Notes under the pieces: generated by a model
Database searches by the model: none
What the model was told of the DNA's origin: nothing
The model's input: the letters and a program-made list of their open reading frames with translations, nothing else
Program-made: the position numbers and the translations under genes
Shown: in pieces, positions 61,486 through 64,000 of the stretch
How the letters are laid out: each line of letters begins with the position of its first letter
Position numbering within the stretch: position 1 is the first letter of the stretch
Source of the DNA: CANHVK01 sp044232905
GTDB taxonomy: Bacteria > Bacteroidota > Bacteroidia > Flavobacteriales_D > Crocinitomicaceae
DNA: 64,000 nt
NCBI GenBank assembly: GCA_044232905.1
Contig: JBIIKZ010000007.1
Coordinates: 1 to 64,000 of the forward strand
Reading direction: 5' to 3'

Positions 61486-62259
61486 TTGTTTAAAATTATT
61501 TTCGCCGTCGGAGGTTTCCTGCTTACTAAAAGTTTTATCGGAGCCATTATTGGATTTTCTGTTGGTTCCTTAGTAGACAACTACCAAAAAATGAAAGCAA
61601 ACGGAGGAACACAAGGTTCGGCTGGAGGAAATGGTTTCTCTTCCGATGACATCTTCGGATTCTACCAACAACGTTCTTCTACAAACGACTTCCCAACCAT
61701 GTTAATCGCTTTGTCTGCAGCAGTAATGCGTGCCGATGGAAAAGTAGTGAAAGCAGAATTATCGTATGTAAAATCCTTTTTTGCACAACAATTTGGACCG
61801 GATTTTTCGGTACAACACTTACAAACACTGAAACAGTTTTTAGATTCAAACGATATTCCATTAGAACGTATTTGTCAAGACATTCGCATGCGAACGAAAG
61901 AAGAGGTACGCATTCAATTATTACACTATTTGTTTGGAATTGCAAAAGCAGACGGACATGTTGCAGATATTGAAATTACCGTACTCGAGCGGATTGCTAC
62001 CCAACTAGGAATTCAACACGCAGATTTCAGAACGGTAAAAAACATGTTCTACCGCGATGTGAATTCAGACTATGCTGTATTGGGTATTGAACCAACTGCT
62101 ACCGATGAAGAAGTGAAAAAAGCCTACCGTCAAATGGCAATTCGTTACCATCCAGACAAAGTTGCTTCCTTAGGAGAAGAATACCAACATGGTGCGAAAG
62201 AGAAATTCCAAAAAATTCAAGAATCTTATGACACGATAAAGAAAAGTCGTGGAATGTAA
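61486..62259 (+). CDS. TerB-DnaJ domain protein (DjlA-like)
   Basis: About 257 aa from a TTG start at 61486 (reading MFKIIFAVGGFLLTKS). An N-terminal glycine-rich membrane segment is followed by a TerB-like domain (about 55-160, 'MLIALSAAVMRADGKVVKAELSYVKSFF' in outline) and a C-terminal J domain with the HPD motif (RYHPDKVAS). This order is that of DjlA, a membrane-anchored DnaK co-chaperone. The frame continues back to 61408, but that part is inside the htpG terminator, so I reject the longer start. Placement behind htpG fits a chaperone role. Confidence 0.82.
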   Translation: MFKIIFAVGGFLLTKSFIGAIIGFSVGSLVDNYQKMKANGGTQGSAGGNGFSSDDIFGFYQQRSSTNDFPTMLIALSAAVMRADGKVVKAELSYVKSFFAQQFGPDFSVQHLQTLKQFLDSNDIPLERICQDIRMRTKEEVRIQLLHYLFGIAKADGHVADIEITVLERIATQLGIQHADFRTVKNMFYRDVNSDYAVLGIEPTATDEEVKKAYRQMAIRYHPDKVASLGEEYQHGAKEKFQKIQESYDTIKKSRGM

Positions 62260-62296
62260 AACGGATTATGAATGATGAATTATAATTTATGAATTA

Positions 62297-62339
62297 ACAC
62301 AAATGGGCGAAAATATGTTTCGCCCATTTGTGTTTTATT
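62297..62339. terminator. Bidirectional terminator between the DnaJ-domain and MFS genes
   Basis: A perfect 16-bp stem ACACAAATGGGCGAAA / TTTCGCCCATTTGTGT with a 5-nt loop separates two convergent genes and is followed by TTTTATTC on the + strand. Confidence 0.88.
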
Positions 62340-63531
62340 CGTGTTTAATGCGCAAATACAAAAACAATCCAACCAACAATATTAGTGCAGCTAACGCAAA
62401 AATAATTCCATGATTCATGGTATAAACCGCAGCAGCACCAATGGGAACAATAACCCGATAAAGCGCTTGTAAACTATGATTTGTTCCCTGTAATAAACCT
62501 TGTTTTGTATCGCTTACCGCATTCGATAATTGGGAATTATACGAAGGGTCAAACAAACCTTCTCCCAAAACAATGAACGCTACAGCACTAAAAATCAAAT
62601 AAACAGATGGAAAATAACTAGTCGCGAATAGACACGCTAAACCCAAACTTAATCCTAATAAACCAATCGCTCCCAATTTCTTTTCACTCCATTTTTTTAA
62701 TAATAATGGTAGTAGAACCACCCTCGAAAGTATATCGCACACACCTACTGTCATAAAAACTGCACCAATAAAAGTGGTTCCCCAATGCAACTCATCTTTC
62801 AAATAAACACTTGTATTAAATTGCCAAATAATCAATCCAACGAAGAAAAATCCTCCCATAATCAACAATGTTCGTGCTTGTTTGAGTTGAAACACTTCCC
62901 GAAACTGATGGTATACATTAAAACTTTTGAGATTGAAATGACTTGTTCTTTTCTCAACTGGCAAAGATTCAGGGAGTAAAATCAATACGCATAAAATCGA
63001 AACAATCGTGATTCCCGCGGTCACGAAAAATGGCAAGGTAATAGAAATTGAACCGAGCGCCCCTCCTATCGCAGGACCAATCATAAATCCTAATCCGATG
63101 GCGCCACCCAAGATTCCAAACCATTTCCCACGTTCTGCTGCTTCTGTACTATCTGAAATATAAGCAAATAACGTACTTTGATTTCCAGCGGTGAGTCCGT
63201 CAATTATTCTTCCTAAAAATAACACCCAAATTGCTCCTCCGAACCCCAATAAAAAATAACCAACTGCTGAACCAATTAAACTGAAAATTAATATACGCTT
63301 ACGTCCGAAGCGATCACTTAAGGCGCCAAAAATCGGAGCAGCGAAAAATGTACATAACGCAAATACAGAAACCAAAGCACTCATATAGGTGGCAACCTGT
63401 TTTTCTGCAACATACTCCGACAATAAAAACGGAAGAATGGGTAATACAATCGTTAATCCAATTGCATTTAATACCGTAATCCCGGTAATTATCCAAAGAT
63501 TACGTTTATTAGTTGTTTTCGTTTCAGACAT
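62335..63531 (-). CDS. MFS transporter, TetA-like
   Basis: A 398-aa protein with twelve hydrophobic segments. Motif A of drug exporters, 'GALSDRFGRKRILIF' (about 66-80), and 'AAERGKWFGILGGAIGLGFMIGPAIGG' (motif C region, in outline) place it in the DHA1/TetA group of proton antiporters. The substrate cannot be told from sequence. No repressor gene is adjacent. It converges with the TerB-DnaJ gene, and a long palindrome lies upstream. Confidence 0.92.
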   Translation of the reverse strand: MSETKTTNKRNLWIITGITVLNAIGLTIVLPILPFLLSEYVAEKQVATYMSALVSVFALCTFFAAPIFGALSDRFGRKRILIFSLIGSAVGYFLLGFGGAIWVLFLGRIIDGLTAGNQSTLFAYISDSTEAAERGKWFGILGGAIGLGFMIGPAIGGALGSISITLPFFVTAGITIVSILCVLILLPESLPVEKRTSHFNLKSFNVYHQFREVFQLKQARTLLIMGGFFFVGLIIWQFNTSVYLKDELHWGTTFIGAVFMTVGVCDILSRVVLLPLLLKKWSEKKLGAIGLLGLSLGLACLFATSYFPSVYLIFSAVAFIVLGEGLFDPSYNSQLSNAVSDTKQGLLQGTNHSLQALYRVIVPIGAAAVYTMNHGIIFALAALILLVGLFLYLRIKHE

Positions 63532-63577
63532 AGATTAGGGTTAAAGGATAAAAATAAGGAAATATTTAAATCAAATT

Positions 63578-63619
63578 AAAACCAGTAGAGACGCAATGCA
63601 TTGCGTCTCTACTGGTTTT
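63578..63619. repeat. Perfect 42-bp palindrome
   Basis: Two 21-bp arms meet at ATG|CAT (63598/63599); the centre reads GAGACGCAATGCATTGCGTC. It lies just after the stop of the minus-strand epimerase and could form a terminator hairpin in either direction. Its core resembles the inner htpG terminator hairpin, and similar GACGCAATGCATTGCGTC elements are known as dispersed repeats in Bacteroidota. Confidence 0.9.
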
Positions 63620-63620
63620 T

Positions 63621-64000
63621 TTATTTTTTCAATTTTCCCAACAATTCCTCCATACTCCTATCCTCCGCAAACAAATCATTCGTTAACAACAATGGTCCAT
63701 CCAAATCCACCCAATCCGCAAGGGACGAAATCTGTTTCGCCGCATTACTTACCACACTCGACTCACTCATACAACCAATAATACTTTTTAATGCCATTTC
63801 TTTGGCACGTTGTAATGCAGAAACTCCTTCTGAAATTCCACCACATTTCATCACTTTCAAATTGATACCATCAAAGTATTTCACCACTTTTTCCAAATCC
63901 GCATAATTTTGAAAGGATTCATCTGCAATAATTGGAATGGGACTTTGTTTTTTTAACCATAAATGACTTTCTACATCTGCTTTATGAAAAGGTTGTTCCA
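63621..64000 (-). CDS. Dipeptide epimerase (enolase superfamily), C-terminal part
   Basis: The frame is open from the right edge to the stop at 63621-63623, giving the last 126 or so residues; the N-terminus is outside. Visible motifs are 'PIPIIADESF' (metal-binding Asp/Glu), 'GINLKVMKCGGISEG' (Lys of the KxK pair) and 'IIGCMSESSV', typical of L-Ala-D/L-Glu epimerases that recycle murein peptides. A later TTG at 63896 could be mistaken for a start, but coding similarity continues upstream. The 42-bp palindrome follows its stop. Confidence 0.88.
   Translation of the reverse strand, partial: EQPFHKADVESHLWLKKQSPIPIIADESFQNYADLEKVVKYFDGINLKVMKCGGISEGVSALQRAKEMALKSIIGCMSESSVVSNAAKQISSLADWVDLDGPLLLTNDLFAEDRSMEELLGKLKK

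Noticed and set aside
63596..63906. Plus-strand ORFs over the dipeptide epimerase
   Set aside because: They are antisense to a clearly conserved enolase-superfamily coding region.

Overview
The window looks like chromosomal DNA of a member of the phylum Bacteroidota, most likely class Flavobacteriia. The DNA is AT-rich and Shine-Dalgarno sequences are largely absent. Many genes carry the Bacteroidota-type -7 box TAnnTTTG, often with a -33 TTTG or TTG about 19-20 bp upstream. Marker families fit: TonB-type receptors with N-terminal carboxypeptidase-regulatory-like domains, DUF2911, DUF2147, WG-repeat proteins, a CPBP protease, and a DnaE polymerase with a fused DnaQ-like exonuclease. I do not assign a genus. 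No phage, plasmid or insertion sequence was seen, and no CRISPR array.

Layout. 1-5230: a truncated secreted coiled-coil repeat protein (-), a TonB-dependent receptor (+) and the rRNA methyltransferase rlmF (+). 5370-13413: an ABC-F ATPase with one degenerate composite ATP site, pcm, dnaE and a pirin. 13544-19793: a CxxCH lipoprotein, a Ppx/GppA phosphatase overlapping a two-gene ABC exporter, a CPBP protease, tRNA-Asp and tyrS. 19920-25656: a secreted superoxide dismutase, galE, then a second epimerase, a glycosyltransferase and an asparagine-synthase-like amidotransferase, which look like a surface-polysaccharide group. 25717-38140: a rhodanese-containing metallo-beta-lactamase protein, a beta-helix lipoprotein, a nitroreductase, TPR and cupin proteins, a small-ORF/zeta-like toxin pair fused by overlap to ribD, a DMT transporter, mtaB, an M1 peptidase and a DUF2147 protein. 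38287-46667: a GIY-YIG nuclease bracketed by inverted repeats, a decayed DEAD-box-like protein, efp, an unlisted 51-aa ORF, an LRR-protein kinase, a lipoprotein and a large WG-repeat protein. 46680-51952 (all minus strand): the most notable locus, described below. 52131-64000: DUF2911 and membrane proteins with hutH, hisS, a second M1 aminopeptidase, htpG with a possible sigma-54-like promoter, a TerB-DnaJ protein, an MFS transporter and a truncated dipeptide epimerase.

The most interesting system is at 46680-51952. In transcription order it has an outer-membrane TonB-type beta-barrel protein, a 56-aa and a 59-aa peptide precursor, and a C39-peptidase ABC exporter. Both precursors have 21-residue leaders that begin MKN and end in Gly-Gly, which is the cleavage signal for C39 exporters. 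Each precursor gene is preceded by a copy of the same element: a perfect GATGTACATC palindrome beside a hairpin with AAAGTC/GACTTT arms. Both peptides were found by reading the minus strand; they are short enough to be missed by ordinary ORF calling. I read the locus as a peptide secretion system (bacteriocin or signal) with its own outer-membrane partner.

The second theme is dispersed intergenic repeats. One family (core TTCGAnA-n-n-CTCAG) occurs in four clusters, each within about 12 nt of a stop codon and always in the same orientation relative to the gene it follows; two of these clusters bracket the GIY-YIG nuclease gene as inverted repeats. A second family of about 110-140 bp occurs three times (about 7003, 12286 and 27620) and keeps its stem structures while the sequence drifts. 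Smaller palindromic elements occur at 55006-55021, 55091-55108 and 63578-63619.
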